A stretch of DNA of 23,365 bases from RGIG3009 sp045541305 (GTDB lineage Bacteria; Bacillota; Clostridia; Oscillospirales; Acutalibacteraceae): the NCBI GenBank assembly GCA_045541305.1, contig JAZQIV010000094.1:1-23365 (forward strand), read 5' to 3'. The translations under genes and the position numbers were made by a program. This document shows, piece by piece, positions 5,584 through 15,133 of the stretch (position 1 is the stretch's first letter; each line of letters opens with the position of its first letter). Under the pieces are notes generated by a model. It had not been told where the DNA came from. It did no database searches and worked only from the letters and a program-made list of their open reading frames with translations.

Positions 5584-7857
5584 ATGTCTGCGAAAAAATC
5601 GAATCAAACACAAGCGGCGGATAACGGTCCGTCCATTACGAAGCCTATGCGCACGCGCACGTATTTTTCCATTGCGCTGATCTTTGTGTGTATGGCGTTA
5701 TTGTGCGGACAGCTGTTCCGCATACAGGTGCTGGAGCAGGATTATTGGCAAAAACAAGCGGTGGCGCAGCAGCTGTCCGACGTGCAGATTTCGGCGAACC
5801 GCGGTCAGATTTATGATGCGAACATGTCGGTGCTGGCGTTAACGCGTGAGGTGTGCACCATCGTGATGGCGCCGTGCAACATTCGCCGCGAGGTGACGCG
5901 CCAAAAAATCGCGGATGAGTTGTCGGTGATGCTGGAGGTGGACCGTTCCACGTTGTATCAGCAAACGCTGGACAGTGAGTCGCAATACAAAGTGGTGAAA
6001 AGCAAGGTCGACAAATCGGTGGGCGATACGTTCATTGCCTGGGTGAACGAAAACAGTCTGGGCGGTGTGTTCCGCATCGTAACCGATTATAAACGGGAAT
6101 ACCCGCTCAAAAACACCTTGTCTACCGTGCTGGGTTTTGTGGGAAAAGACAACGTGGCGCGCGAGGGCTTGGAACTGAAATACGACGCGATGCTTTCGGG
6201 AACGCCCGGGCGGATGGTCGCGGCGCAAAACACGTATGGCGATCACCTGCCGACGTCGCTGCAATACGAATACACGGTGGATGCAGTTGACGGCAACAGC
6301 CTGGTGCTGACGGTTGACCAATACGTGCAGCAGGTAACGGATAAGTATTTGGCGGAAGCCATTGAGGAATACGGTGCGCGCAACCGCGGTTGCGCCATTG
6401 TGATGGATGTGGACACGTGCGCGATTTTGGCAATGTCCACCAAGGGTGACTATGACCCGAACGATTACCTCACCATTGCGGATCCCAAAACAGCGGAAAA
6501 AATTGCGCTGCTATCGGGCGAAGAGCAATCGGCGGCGATCGTGAAGGCGCGGTTGGAGCAATACCGAAACAAGGCGTTGGATTTTTATGAGCCGGGTTCG
6601 GTGTTCAAAATCTTTACGGCTTCGATGGGCCTGGAAGAGGGCTTGGTGACGGAGGAAAGTCCGTTTTACTGCGGCGGCAGTTTCAGTATCGCCGACCGTA
6701 ATATGAAATGTTGGGTACACCCGAAAGGGCACGGTCAACAGAATTTTATTACAGCCATTGCGAACTCCTGCAACCCGGCGTTTATGACATTGGGAACGCG
6801 GATCGGTACGCGGCTGTTTTCGAAATATTATGCAGGTTTCGGCTTTACCGCCAAAACCGAGGCTGACTTGTTGGGTGAGCAGGACGTGACGAGCGGCTTG
6901 TATCACCTGCCGGAAAGCATCACGCAGGTGGACGTGGCGGCCTCCTCCATCGGGCAGACGTTCAAGGTGACACCGCTGCAGATGATTACCGGTATTTCGG
7001 CTGTGGCAAACGGTGGGTATCTGATGCAGCCGTACATTGTAAAACAAGTGGTCGACAGCGAGGGCAATGTGATCGCCAACACCGAACCGATGGTCAAGCG
7101 GCAGATGATCTCCGAAAGCACCTCCGATCGGTTGTGTGCGATGCTGGAAAACGCAGTCAGCAGTGGTAAGATCGCAAACGCGTATATTTCGGGTTACCGC
7201 GTTGGCGGTAAAACCGGTACTTCGGAAAAAACCGAAACCAAATCCGAAGAAGACGAAGATCAAAACGTGCAGGTGATTGCGTCGTTTGGCGGTATCGCGC
7301 CGGCGGATGATCCGCAGGTAGCGGTGTTGGTGATGGTGGATGAACCGCAACGGTCGAAGTCCGGTAGTGCGGTTGCGGCACCCATTGCGCGCAAGATCCT
7401 TAAGGATATTTTGCCGTATCTCGGTGTGGAGCCGAACTACACGGCAGAGGAGATCGCGGGGCTGGATCGTACCGTGCCGAACGTGGTGGGTGCTACTGTT
7501 TCGGCGGCACAAACCACGCTGAAAGCTTCCACGCTTACGGCACAAACGATCGGCAACGGATCCACGGTCATCAAGCAGGTCCCCGCGAGCGGGACTTCTG
7601 TGCCGAAGGGCGGAACGGTGTGGCTTTACACCGATAACCGCGAAACTCAAACCACAACCGTGCCCGATTTCACCGGTATGTCGGTGGCGCAGACCACGCA
7701 AGCGGCCAGAGCGGCGGGAATCAACGTGCTGTTATCCGGCATCAGTACCACGGACGGTACGCCGGCGGCAACGCGGCAATCGGTGAAGGCCGGTGAAACG
7801 GTCGCCAAGGGTACCGTGGTTACGGTGGAGTTTACCTATACAGCCAATATTTATTAA
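5584..7857 (+). CDS. Class B penicillin-binding protein with two PASTA domains (first copy)
   Basis: This is a monofunctional DD-transpeptidase of the FtsI/PbpB/SpoVD group, which cross-links septal peptidoglycan in partnership with FtsW. The 757-residue product has a short cytoplasmic tail, one membrane anchor (about 25-48), a PBP dimerisation domain with the ANRGQIYD motif, and a transpeptidase domain. The active-site serine is in SVFK (S339-K342), the second motif SCN is at 395-397 and the third KTG at 543-545. Two PASTA repeats follow (about 630-755, beginning TVPNVVG and TVPDFTG), a feature of SpoVD and PBP2x-like proteins. ATG 5584 follows GAGGTG (5572-5577) by 6 bases. By order it sits in the pbpB slot. 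It is a tandem paralogue of the next gene; which one serves vegetative division and which sporulation cannot be told here. Confidence 0.93.
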   Translation: MSAKKSNQTQAADNGPSITKPMRTRTYFSIALIFVCMALLCGQLFRIQVLEQDYWQKQAVAQQLSDVQISANRGQIYDANMSVLALTREVCTIVMAPCNIRREVTRQKIADELSVMLEVDRSTLYQQTLDSESQYKVVKSKVDKSVGDTFIAWVNENSLGGVFRIVTDYKREYPLKNTLSTVLGFVGKDNVAREGLELKYDAMLSGTPGRMVAAQNTYGDHLPTSLQYEYTVDAVDGNSLVLTVDQYVQQVTDKYLAEAIEEYGARNRGCAIVMDVDTCAILAMSTKGDYDPNDYLTIADPKTAEKIALLSGEEQSAAIVKARLEQYRNKALDFYEPGSVFKIFTASMGLEEGLVTEESPFYCGGSFSIADRNMKCWVHPKGHGQQNFITAIANSCNPAFMTLGTRIGTRLFSKYYAGFGFTAKTEADLLGEQDVTSGLYHLPESITQVDVAASSIGQTFKVTPLQMITGISAVANGGYLMQPYIVKQVVDSEGNVIANTEPMVKRQMISESTSDRLCAMLENAVSSGKIANAYISGYRVGGKTGTSEKTETKSEEDEDQNVQVIASFGGIAPADDPQVAVLVMVDEPQRSKSGSAVAAPIARKILKDILPYLGVEPNYTAEEIAGLDRTVPNVVGATVSAAQTTLKASTLTAQTIGNGSTVIKQVPASGTSVPKGGTVWLYTDNRETQTTTVPDFTGMSVAQTTQAARAAGINVLLSGISTTDGTPAATRQSVKAGETVAKGTVVTVEFTYTANIY

Positions 7858-7878
7858 CCCAAGAGAGGACGCCTGTTT

Positions 7879-10158
7879 ATGAAACGGTTTCATCAACAGG
7901 ACGTTTCAATGCGGGCGCCGTCCCGTCGGATGTGGCAGAGATCGTTTATCATACTTTCGGTGATTGCGGCTTGCTTTGCACTGGTGTGCGGGCGGCTGGC
8001 AATTTTGCAGCTGAGCGAGCATGAAAAGTGGCAAACGCTGGCTTCCGAACAGCAGCTCAGCGACAGCGTGATCTCGGATAAACGCGGGACGATCTATGAC
8101 CGCAACGGGGCGGTGCTGGCGCAAAGCGTTGAGGTGGCGACGGTGATTATGATGCCGTCGGAGATCCCCGATGAAGCGGCGCGGCAGACGATCTGCAGCG
8201 AACTGCCTGCGCTGTTGGGCGTGGGCGCTGAAAAGCTGCAAAAGCAAACGCAAAAGGTCGGTTCGCGTTACGAGATCGTGAAATCCAAGATCGGCAACAA
8301 GGAGCGAGCGGCGTTTATTGCATGGGCAAAGCAACACGGATTCACCAACGTGTTTCGTGTGATACAGGATTATAAGCGGGAATACCCAAACGGCAGCACG
8401 TTATCTTGTGTGTTGGGGTTTACCGGAACCGATAACACCGGTTTGGAGGGGTTGGAGGCCAAATACAATTCCCTGCTTGCCGGCAAGGCGGGGCGTGTGA
8501 TTACCACCAAAAACGGGTGGGGAGACGCGTTTCCGAACGATATTCAGTATGAAACCACGGTGGATGCCGAAGCGGGCGAAAGCCTGTATTTGACGGTGGA
8601 CGTGACGATCCAGAAGATTGTGGAAAACTATTTGGAGGTGGCGGTTGCCGAAACGGGTGCCGCCAACCGCGCAACGGCGATCGTGATGGATGTGCGCACC
8701 GCCGAGGTGCTGGCCATGGCGACAAAAGGGGATTACGATCTGAACGCGCCGCGCGTGCTGCAAAACCCCGACACAGCGGCACAGATCGCGTTGCTGGCGG
8801 GGGAGGAACAATCCAAGGCTCTCTTGACCGCCCTGCAAAAGCAATGGAAAAACAAGGCGGTTTCAGAGTTTTACGAGCCGGGTTCGGTGTTTAAGATCTT
8901 CACGGCATCCGCTGCGCTGCAAGAAGGGCTCATTTCGGAGCGGTCCCACTTCTTTTGCAACGGCACGTACACCATGGCGGGTGTGCGCACCATGAAATGC
9001 CACGTATTCCCGCGCAGCCACGGCGATCAATCGTTGGCGGAGGCGATCTCACATTCCTGCAACCCTGCGTTTATGAAGATCGGATCGTTGCTGGGAACGG
9101 CGTTGTTTCCCCGCTATCACGAGGCATTTGGGTTTACGGCGACCACGGGGCTTGATGTGCTGGGTGAAGCGCGGGTGACGGCTTCGTTGTATCACGGTGC
9201 ATCGTCCATCACGGCAGTGGACGTGGCGACGTCGTCCATCGGGCAGACGTTTAAGGTGACCCCGATTCAGATGATTACCGGTGTTTGCGCGGTGGCGGGT
9301 GACGGCAACCTGCGCACACCCTACATAGCGGCGCGCAGCGTGGCGGCAGACGGCACCGAAACGGTGCTGAACCGACCCACGGTGAAGCGGCGAGTGATTG
9401 CGGCCGAAACGGCATCCCGTATGTGTGCCATGCTGGAAGGCGTAGTGGACGGCGGTGGTGCAAAAAATGCGTACATTGCCGGATACCGCGTGGCGGGCAA
9501 AACCGGAACCTCGGAAAAAACCGATCAGGCTGCGGCGGCGAACGGTCGTAAAAATGCCGTGGCGTCGTTTTGCGGGTTTGCCCCGGCAAACGATCCGCGC
9601 GTGGCGGTGATCGTGATGATCGATGAACCGCAAACGCATATCCGCTATGGCGGCACGTTGGCGGCACCGGTGGCACAAAAGATCCTTTCGGATGTGTTGC
9701 CGCACCTGGGTGTGCAGCCGCAATATACAGAAGAGCAGTTGAGAACGCTGCAAAGCACGGTGCCGGACGTGACGGGAAAAACCGTTTCGGCGGCACAATC
9801 CACGCTGACAGCTGCCGGACTGCGTTGTCGCGCGGTGGGTGGCGGAACGGTGATAAAACAGATGCCGCCTGCCGGCACGGTGATGGCGAAAAACGGCACG
9901 GTGGTGTTATATACGGAAGAGCAACCGACCGAGCAGACAACCGTGCCGAACACGGTGGGCAAATCGCTGACAGAGGCGAATCGGTTGCTGACGGATGCGG
10001 GGCTGAACGTGCGCATTGTGGGCTGGACCGGCGAGGTTGGCGATCGCAACACGGGGCAACAAGCGGTGGTTGCCGCACAATCCATTGTGGAAAATAACAC
10101 GGTGGCAAAAGGCACCGTGGTGGAGATTCGTCTGTTGTACACGGACGCAATCGAATAG
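7879..10158 (+). CDS. Class B penicillin-binding protein with two PASTA domains (second copy)
   Basis: A second septal-type transpeptidase starts 21 bases after the first copy ends, behind AGAGAGGA (7862-7869). The 759-residue product repeats the whole architecture: membrane anchor (about 20-40), DKRGTIYDRNG dimerisation motif, active serine in SVFK (S336-K339), SCN at 393-395, KTG at 541-543, and two C-terminal PASTA repeats (TVPDVTG and TVPNTVG). Similarity to the first copy extends over the full length, including the SIGQTFKVTP block, so the pair arose by duplication. Its place matches spoVD in the Bacillus cluster, where the pair is division-specific pbpB plus sporulation-specific spoVD. 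That assignment here is inference from position only. All catalytic motifs are intact, so both copies should be active. Confidence 0.93.
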   Translation: MKRFHQQDVSMRAPSRRMWQRSFIILSVIAACFALVCGRLAILQLSEHEKWQTLASEQQLSDSVISDKRGTIYDRNGAVLAQSVEVATVIMMPSEIPDEAARQTICSELPALLGVGAEKLQKQTQKVGSRYEIVKSKIGNKERAAFIAWAKQHGFTNVFRVIQDYKREYPNGSTLSCVLGFTGTDNTGLEGLEAKYNSLLAGKAGRVITTKNGWGDAFPNDIQYETTVDAEAGESLYLTVDVTIQKIVENYLEVAVAETGAANRATAIVMDVRTAEVLAMATKGDYDLNAPRVLQNPDTAAQIALLAGEEQSKALLTALQKQWKNKAVSEFYEPGSVFKIFTASAALQEGLISERSHFFCNGTYTMAGVRTMKCHVFPRSHGDQSLAEAISHSCNPAFMKIGSLLGTALFPRYHEAFGFTATTGLDVLGEARVTASLYHGASSITAVDVATSSIGQTFKVTPIQMITGVCAVAGDGNLRTPYIAARSVAADGTETVLNRPTVKRRVIAAETASRMCAMLEGVVDGGGAKNAYIAGYRVAGKTGTSEKTDQAAAANGRKNAVASFCGFAPANDPRVAVIVMIDEPQTHIRYGGTLAAPVAQKILSDVLPHLGVQPQYTEEQLRTLQSTVPDVTGKTVSAAQSTLTAAGLRCRAVGGGTVIKQMPPAGTVMAKNGTVVLYTEEQPTEQTTVPNTVGKSLTEANRLLTDAGLNVRIVGWTGEVGDRNTGQQAVVAAQSIVENNTVAKGTVVEIRLLYTDAIE

Positions 10159-10168
10159 AGGTGTTACC

Positions 10169-11620
10169 ATGAAATTAACGGAATTGCTACAAGGAATCAC
10201 GACACGTGGTTTTGCCGAGCCGATAGAGGTATCGGCGTTGTGCCGCGATTCGCGCAAGATTGAGGCGGGCTGCTTGTTTGTGTGCATTGCCGGTACCAAG
10301 ATCGACAGTCACCGGTTTGCGGAGCAGGCACTGGAGCTGGGTGCGGTTGCGGTGGTATGCGAGCGCGACTTAGGGCTACCGCGGCAGATTTTGGTGCAGG
10401 ATGGACGCGCCGCATGGGCACAGCTGTGCGCCAATTGGTTTGGCCGTCCTGCGGAAAAGCTGCGCATGATCGGTATTACGGGAACCAACGGCAAGACCAG
10501 CACCTCGTTTTTGCTCAAAGGAATTTTGGAAAAAGCCGGGTATCGCGTTGGGTTGATCGGTACCATTAAAAATATGATCGGTGAGCACGAGGTGCACAGC
10601 GGGCAGACCACGCCGGATCCGTATGAGCTGCAGGAATTGCTGGCGGCGATGGTGGAGGCGGGCTGCGCGTACGCGGTGATGGAGGTATCGTCGCATGCGT
10701 TGGATCAGGATCGCGTGACCGGTTGCCGTTTTGCGGCGGCGGTGTTCACCAATCTAACGCAGGATCATTTGGATTATCACCATACCATGGAAGCGTACGC
10801 TGCCGCGAAAAAGCGGTTGTTTGCCATCAGCGATTTGGCGGTGCTGAACGTGGACGATGCGTGGTTTGCGGTGATGCGTGAGAGTATCACCTGCCCGACG
10901 GTTACGTATTCCGCTGAACGAAACGATGCGGATTATACGGCGCACAACCTGCGGCAGCGACCCGATGGCATTGATTTTGAACTGGTAGCGACCGGCTCGA
11001 TCGGTCGTGTGAAACTGAAAACACCGGGTCGTTTTTCGGCGTATAATGCGCTGGCGGCGGCTTCGTGTGCGCTGGCCTTGGGCCTTTCGTTTGACGACGT
11101 GGTGGACGCCTTACGCGATGCCAACATTGTGAAAGGGCGCGCCGAGGTGGTGCCGACCGGCAAGGATTTCACGGTTGTGATCGATTATGCACACACCCCC
11201 GACGGGCTGCAGAACATTTGCGAAACGCTCAATGCCTGCAAAGCGGGACGGCTGGTAACGGTGTTTGGTTGCGGCGGTGACCGCGATCGCACCAAACGCC
11301 CTAAAATGGCGGCCACGGCAGCAGCTCTTTCGGATTTTGTGGTGGTGACTTCGGATAATCCGCGTTCGGAACAGCCGCGCGCGATCATCGACGATATTCT
11401 GACGGGTATGACTGAATCCGATACACCGTATGAAGTGATCGAGGATCGCACGCAGGCGATCCATTGGGCGATCCGGCATGCCAAATCCGGCGATACGATC
11501 CTGCTTGCGGGGAAGGGACACGAAACGTATCAGATCCTGAACAGCGGCACGATCCATTTGGATGAACGTGAAGTGGTGGCAGAGGCGCTCAAAACGCTGA
11601 CGGATGAAAATATTACCTGA
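10169..11620 (+). CDS. murE: UDP-MurNAc-L-Ala-D-Glu:meso-diaminopimelate ligase
   Basis: MurE adds the third residue of the peptidoglycan stem peptide in the cytoplasm using ATP. The 483-residue product contains the P-loop GITGTNGKTST (near 102-112), the EVSSHALDQDR segment, the NLTQDHLDYHHTMEAYAAAK region with the carbamylated lysine position, the FGCGGDRDRTKRP block and GKGHETYQ. The substrate-specificity motif reads DNPR (near residue 396), the form found in meso-diaminopimelate-adding enzymes; lysine-adding enzymes carry a different sequence there. The ATG at 10169 is preceded by AGAGGTG just after the PBP stop; longer in-frame starts fall inside the PBP gene. It is spaced 10 bases from that gene and 24 from mraY. 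Confidence 0.97.
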   Translation: MKLTELLQGITTRGFAEPIEVSALCRDSRKIEAGCLFVCIAGTKIDSHRFAEQALELGAVAVVCERDLGLPRQILVQDGRAAWAQLCANWFGRPAEKLRMIGITGTNGKTSTSFLLKGILEKAGYRVGLIGTIKNMIGEHEVHSGQTTPDPYELQELLAAMVEAGCAYAVMEVSSHALDQDRVTGCRFAAAVFTNLTQDHLDYHHTMEAYAAAKKRLFAISDLAVLNVDDAWFAVMRESITCPTVTYSAERNDADYTAHNLRQRPDGIDFELVATGSIGRVKLKTPGRFSAYNALAAASCALALGLSFDDVVDALRDANIVKGRAEVVPTGKDFTVVIDYAHTPDGLQNICETLNACKAGRLVTVFGCGGDRDRTKRPKMAATAAALSDFVVVTSDNPRSEQPRAIIDDILTGMTESDTPYEVIEDRTQAIHWAIRHAKSGDTILLAGKGHETYQILNSGTIHLDEREVVAEALKTLTDENIT

Positions 11621-11644
11621 CGGATGAAATGAGGAGCAGAAAAG

Positions 11645-12661
11645 ATGGGCATACTGGTATCGGTGGTGTGGATTGTCACCGCACTCGGCGCATACTTTTT
11701 ATCGGAACGGATGGGCAAAGCCCTGATTCCGGTGTTGCATCGGCTGAAATTCGGGCAAACGATACGTGATGAGGGTCCTGCCTGGCACAAAAGCAAGCAG
11801 GGAACACCTACGATGGGCGGTATCATCTTCATCGGCGCCATGCTGATCGTGGTGTTGGTCGTGATGCTGGTGTGCCAATTGTTTTTGCCGGAAAAGGTGG
11901 TTACGCCCGCCGATACGGTGGCAACCGTTACCCGTTTGTTTGCGGGTATTGTGATGGCGGTTGGGTTTGGTGTGATCGGCTTTTTGGATGATTTCATCAA
12001 AGTGGTGAAAAAACGCAATTTGGGGCTGACCAGCCGCCAGAAGCTGTTGGGACAGATCTTGTTATCCGGTGCGTATGCGATTGCGGTGTATGCGACAGGC
12101 GGTGCGCAGATTCACATTCCGTTTTACGGCATGTGGTCGGCGGGGATCTGGTATATTCCGATCACGGTGTTTATTGTGGTTGCCATTACCAATGCGACCA
12201 ACCTGACCGACGGTGTGGACGGGTTGTGCGGTTCGGTTTCGGTGATCGTTTGCTTGTTTTTACTGATTTTGTGCGGCGACCGGCTGGGTTACGGAATCGT
12301 GACCGCCGCTACCGCCGGCGCGCTTGCGGGATTTTTGGTGTGGAACTTCCATCCCGCTCGCGTGTTTATGGGGGATACCGGTTCGCTGTTCACCGGTGGT
12401 GTGTTGTGCGCGGTGGCGTTTGGACTCGGTCGCCCGCTTTTGCTGCTGCCGATGGGCATTGTTTACGTGATGGAAACCGTTTCGGTGGTACTGCAGGTTT
12501 CGTATTTTAAATGGACACACGGCAAACGCTTGTTTAAAATGAGTCCGCTGCACCATCATTTTGAATTGTGCGGCTGGAGCGAGAATAAAATTGTGTTGGT
12601 GGCGTCGTTTACGGCGGCGATCGGTTGCACGATCGGCTTGATTCTAACGGTGCTGACCTGA
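11645..12661 (+). CDS. mraY: Phospho-MurNAc-pentapeptide translocase
   Basis: MraY is the integral membrane enzyme that transfers phospho-MurNAc-pentapeptide from UDP to undecaprenyl phosphate, giving lipid I. The 338-residue protein has about ten membrane helices. It has the catalytic Asp pair D115-D116 in GFLDDFIK, as in E. coli, the NATNLTDGVDG loop (N183, D189, D192), FMGDTGSL and the cytoplasmic histidine motif SPLHHHFELCGW. ATG 11645 is preceded by AGGAG (11632-11636). In most Firmicute clusters murD follows, but here ftsW comes next after 44 non-coding bases. Confidence 0.97.
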   Translation: MGILVSVVWIVTALGAYFLSERMGKALIPVLHRLKFGQTIRDEGPAWHKSKQGTPTMGGIIFIGAMLIVVLVVMLVCQLFLPEKVVTPADTVATVTRLFAGIVMAVGFGVIGFLDDFIKVVKKRNLGLTSRQKLLGQILLSGAYAIAVYATGGAQIHIPFYGMWSAGIWYIPITVFIVVAITNATNLTDGVDGLCGSVSVIVCLFLLILCGDRLGYGIVTAATAGALAGFLVWNFHPARVFMGDTGSLFTGGVLCAVAFGLGRPLLLLPMGIVYVMETVSVVLQVSYFKWTHGKRLFKMSPLHHHFELCGWSENKIVLVASFTAAIGCTIGLILTVLT

Positions 12662-12705
12662 TAAGCGGGTATGGGTTCCGCACAGTAAACAAAGGAGGAG
12701 CAAGT

Positions 12706-13932
12706 ATGGCGAAACGCACAAAGGCGGCGCATGCCAAGCAATGGCTCACGGCGCCGAAAAACGCGTTGTCAGCAGTGAAAAAAGGTCGATTGTTCACGCT
12801 GTCGACCGGCTTTGACATGCCGTTTTTTATCTTGCTGATATTGGTGCTGGCTGTTGGCCTGGTGTGTTTGTATTCCGCCAGCTTTGCGTATTCCTATTAT
12901 CGTAACAACGGCGATAGTTATCATTATATTAAGCGGCAATTGTTGTATGCGCTGGGCGGCGTGCTGGTGATGCTGGTCGTTTCGACCGTTGACTACCACG
13001 TGCTGCACCGCTTTGCGTGGTGGATCATGTTCGGTTCATGGGGGTTGCTGTTGCTGGTTATGGCCTTGCCGAAAATCCAGAACGTGCACCGCTGGATCCG
13101 ACTCGGTCCGATTCAGATCCAGCCGTCCGAAATTGCCAAATTCGCCATTATTTTGTTGTTTGCACATTTGATCTCACAATATTACCAAAACATGAAAGAC
13201 CCACGACGGGGATTTTGGCCGTTCATGGCGATTTTGGGCTTTACGTGTGGGTTGGTCGTGATCGAGCCGCACCTGTCGGGCACCATTTTGCTGTTCGCCA
13301 TCGGCATGGTCATGCTGTTCATCGGCGGTACCAAATGGCGGTATCTCGGCTTGGTGCTCGGTGTTGCCGCTGTGGGTGCTGTGGTGCTGGTCGTGTTTTT
13401 GGGATATGAGCAGGATCGCATTGATGTGTGGCTGGATCCTGTTGGGGTGTATACCTCGGATATTGTATACGATTCCGGTCAAACGGGTCGTGACGCTGCC
13501 TGGCAGACCGTGCAGTCGCTGTATGCGATCGGTTCGGGCGGTTTGATGGGCGAGGGCCTGGGTAACTCGCGGCAGAAGCACTCGTTTTTGCCGGAGCCGC
13601 AAAACGATTTCATCTTTTCCATTGTGTGTGAAGAGCTGGGCTTTGTCGGTGCGGTGCTCATCATTTTGTTGTTTGCCGCGTTGGTGTGGCGAGGGTTTGT
13701 GATCGGCATGCGTGCGCCGGATAAGTTCGGTTCCATGCTGGCGATCGGGTTGATTGCACAGATCGGCATCCAGGTGGTGTTTAACCTGGCGGTGGTGACC
13801 AACTCGTTCCCAAACACCGGTATCAGCTTGCCGTTCTTTAGCTACGGCGGTTCGTCGTTGATTATGCTGTTGGCACAGATGGGCGTTATTTTGTCGGTAT
13901 CCCGACAAACGAAACTGCAGCAGGAGGGATAG
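12706..13932 (+). CDS. ftsW: SEDS peptidoglycan polymerase FtsW/SpoVE
   Basis: FtsW is the SEDS-family glycosyltransferase that polymerises lipid II at the septum together with a class B PBP. The 408-residue product has a basic cytoplasmic N-terminus of about 40 residues and about ten membrane helices. Family motifs are HRWIRLGPIQIQPSE, VVIEPHLSGTIL, GEGLGNSRQKHSFLPEPQNDFIFS in the large extracellular loop region, EELGFVG, and the C-terminal NTGISLPFFSYGGSS signature. ATG 12706 follows AAAGGAGG by a normal spacer; an in-frame start at 12625 would overlap mraY. The gene could equally be called spoVE by position; RodA is less likely in this neighbourhood. Confidence 0.95.
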   Translation: MAKRTKAAHAKQWLTAPKNALSAVKKGRLFTLSTGFDMPFFILLILVLAVGLVCLYSASFAYSYYRNNGDSYHYIKRQLLYALGGVLVMLVVSTVDYHVLHRFAWWIMFGSWGLLLLVMALPKIQNVHRWIRLGPIQIQPSEIAKFAIILLFAHLISQYYQNMKDPRRGFWPFMAILGFTCGLVVIEPHLSGTILLFAIGMVMLFIGGTKWRYLGLVLGVAAVGAVVLVVFLGYEQDRIDVWLDPVGVYTSDIVYDSGQTGRDAAWQTVQSLYAIGSGGLMGEGLGNSRQKHSFLPEPQNDFIFSIVCEELGFVGAVLIILLFAALVWRGFVIGMRAPDKFGSMLAIGLIAQIGIQVVFNLAVVTNSFPNTGISLPFFSYGGSSLIMLLAQMGVILSVSRQTKLQQEG

Positions 13933-13933
13933 T

Positions 13934-15055
13934 ATGCGCGTTTTGATGGCGGGCGGCGGTACGGCCGGCCATATCAATCCTGCTTTGGCGATTGCCGATA
14001 CGATCAAGCGGCATCATCCCGATGCCGAGATCTTATTTGTCGGCGTGAAAGGAAAAATGGAAACCACGTTGGTACCTGCGGCGGGATATCCGCTCAAAAC
14101 CGTGACGGTACAAGGGTTTAAGCGCAGCTTATCGCCAAAAGCGATTGCGCACAATGTTTCGGCCGCGTATCACGCGGTCACGGCGGGCGCGGAGGCAAAA
14201 CGCATTATCCGTGAGTTTGCGCCCGATTTGGCAATCGGTACGGGCGGATACGTGTGCGGGCCTGTGCTGCGTCAGGCGGCGCGCATGGGCGTGCCGATGC
14301 TGCTGCACGAATCCAATGCGCTGCCGGGTGTGACGGTAAAATTGTTGGCGGCCTCCGCCAAAGCGGTGATGGTGGGTGACGAAGCGGCATGTAAGCATTT
14401 GCCGGAGGGCACGCGCGTGGTGGTAACGGGGAATCCGTTGCGCCGTGGATTTTCGGCCATGGACCGCGAAACTGCGCGGCGCGAGCTTGGTGTGGATGAA
14501 CGGCCGTTGGTGTTGTCGTTCGGCGGCAGCCTGGGTGCGCGGCACTTGAACGAAGCGCTGGCAGGTGTGCTGGCAAAGAACCAAACCAATCAAGCGATCC
14601 AATTTATCGTGGGAACCGGAAAAGGAGAAAATTACGCGCGCATGCAGGCTCTGCTTGCACAGTACGGTGTTACGCCGGATGGCGTGCACGTGCGGGTGCG
14701 CGATTACATTGACGATATGCCGCGGTGCATGGCGGCAGCGGATTTGGTGATCTCCCGTTGCGGGGCGATGACCATCAGCGAGCTGCCCGCCATGAAAAAG
14801 CCGTCGGTACTGGTGCCGTCGCCGTACGTGGCGGAAAACCACCAATATCACAATGCGCAAGCGTTGGCTCAACGCGGCGCAGCGGTGTGCATTGAAGAAA
14901 AAGATTTGACAGCGGACCGTTTGTGGGATACGATAGAACAAACGGTACTGGATCCCGCAGCGCTGCAGGCGATGAGTGCGGCGGCGGGAGAGGCTGCCGT
15001 GTGGGATGCCGACGAGCGCATTTATGCGGTGATTCGCGAGACGCTGGGCGTTTGA
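13934..15055 (+). CDS. murG: UDP-GlcNAc:lipid I N-acetylglucosaminyltransferase
   Basis: MurG adds GlcNAc to lipid I on the inner face of the membrane, making lipid II. The 373-residue, two-domain GT-B protein begins with the glycine-rich GGGTAGHINPALAIAD loop and contains GTGGYVCGP and HESNALPGVTVK in the acceptor domain. The donor domain has FGGSLGARHLNEAL, the DYIDDMP segment, ADLVISRCGAMTISEL and the PYVAENHQYHNA region that binds the UDP-sugar. The start ATG lies one base after the ftsW stop, with GGAGGG (13923-13928) inside the last ftsW codons, so the two genes are translated together. Confidence 0.97.
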   Translation: MRVLMAGGGTAGHINPALAIADTIKRHHPDAEILFVGVKGKMETTLVPAAGYPLKTVTVQGFKRSLSPKAIAHNVSAAYHAVTAGAEAKRIIREFAPDLAIGTGGYVCGPVLRQAARMGVPMLLHESNALPGVTVKLLAASAKAVMVGDEAACKHLPEGTRVVVTGNPLRRGFSAMDRETARRELGVDERPLVLSFGGSLGARHLNEALAGVLAKNQTNQAIQFIVGTGKGENYARMQALLAQYGVTPDGVHVRVRDYIDDMPRCMAAADLVISRCGAMTISELPAMKKPSVLVPSPYVAENHQYHNAQALAQRGAAVCIEEKDLTADRLWDTIEQTVLDPAALQAMSAAAGEAAVWDADERIYAVIRETLGV

Positions 15056-15133
15056 TGTCACCTTTTTTTCTTGAAATCATAAGATGGCGTATAAGGCCAT
15101 TCGGTCGATTTCGGGGAATAGGGGTGGACGACG

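Noticed and set aside
6511..7701. Open frame of 396 codons on the minus strand opposite the first PBP
   Set aside because: The translation is rich in His and Arg with no recognisable domain, and the opposite strand encodes an intact transpeptidase through the whole stretch.
13174..14007. Minus-strand open frame spanning the ftsW-murG junction
   Set aside because: Low-complexity Gln/His-rich translation antisense to two conserved genes; no support for expression.
15071..15095. Possible promoter before murA (TTGAAA with TATAAG)
   Set aside because: The spacing is only 13 bases, too short for sigma-A, and the gene lies inside an operon with a 78-base gap from murG.
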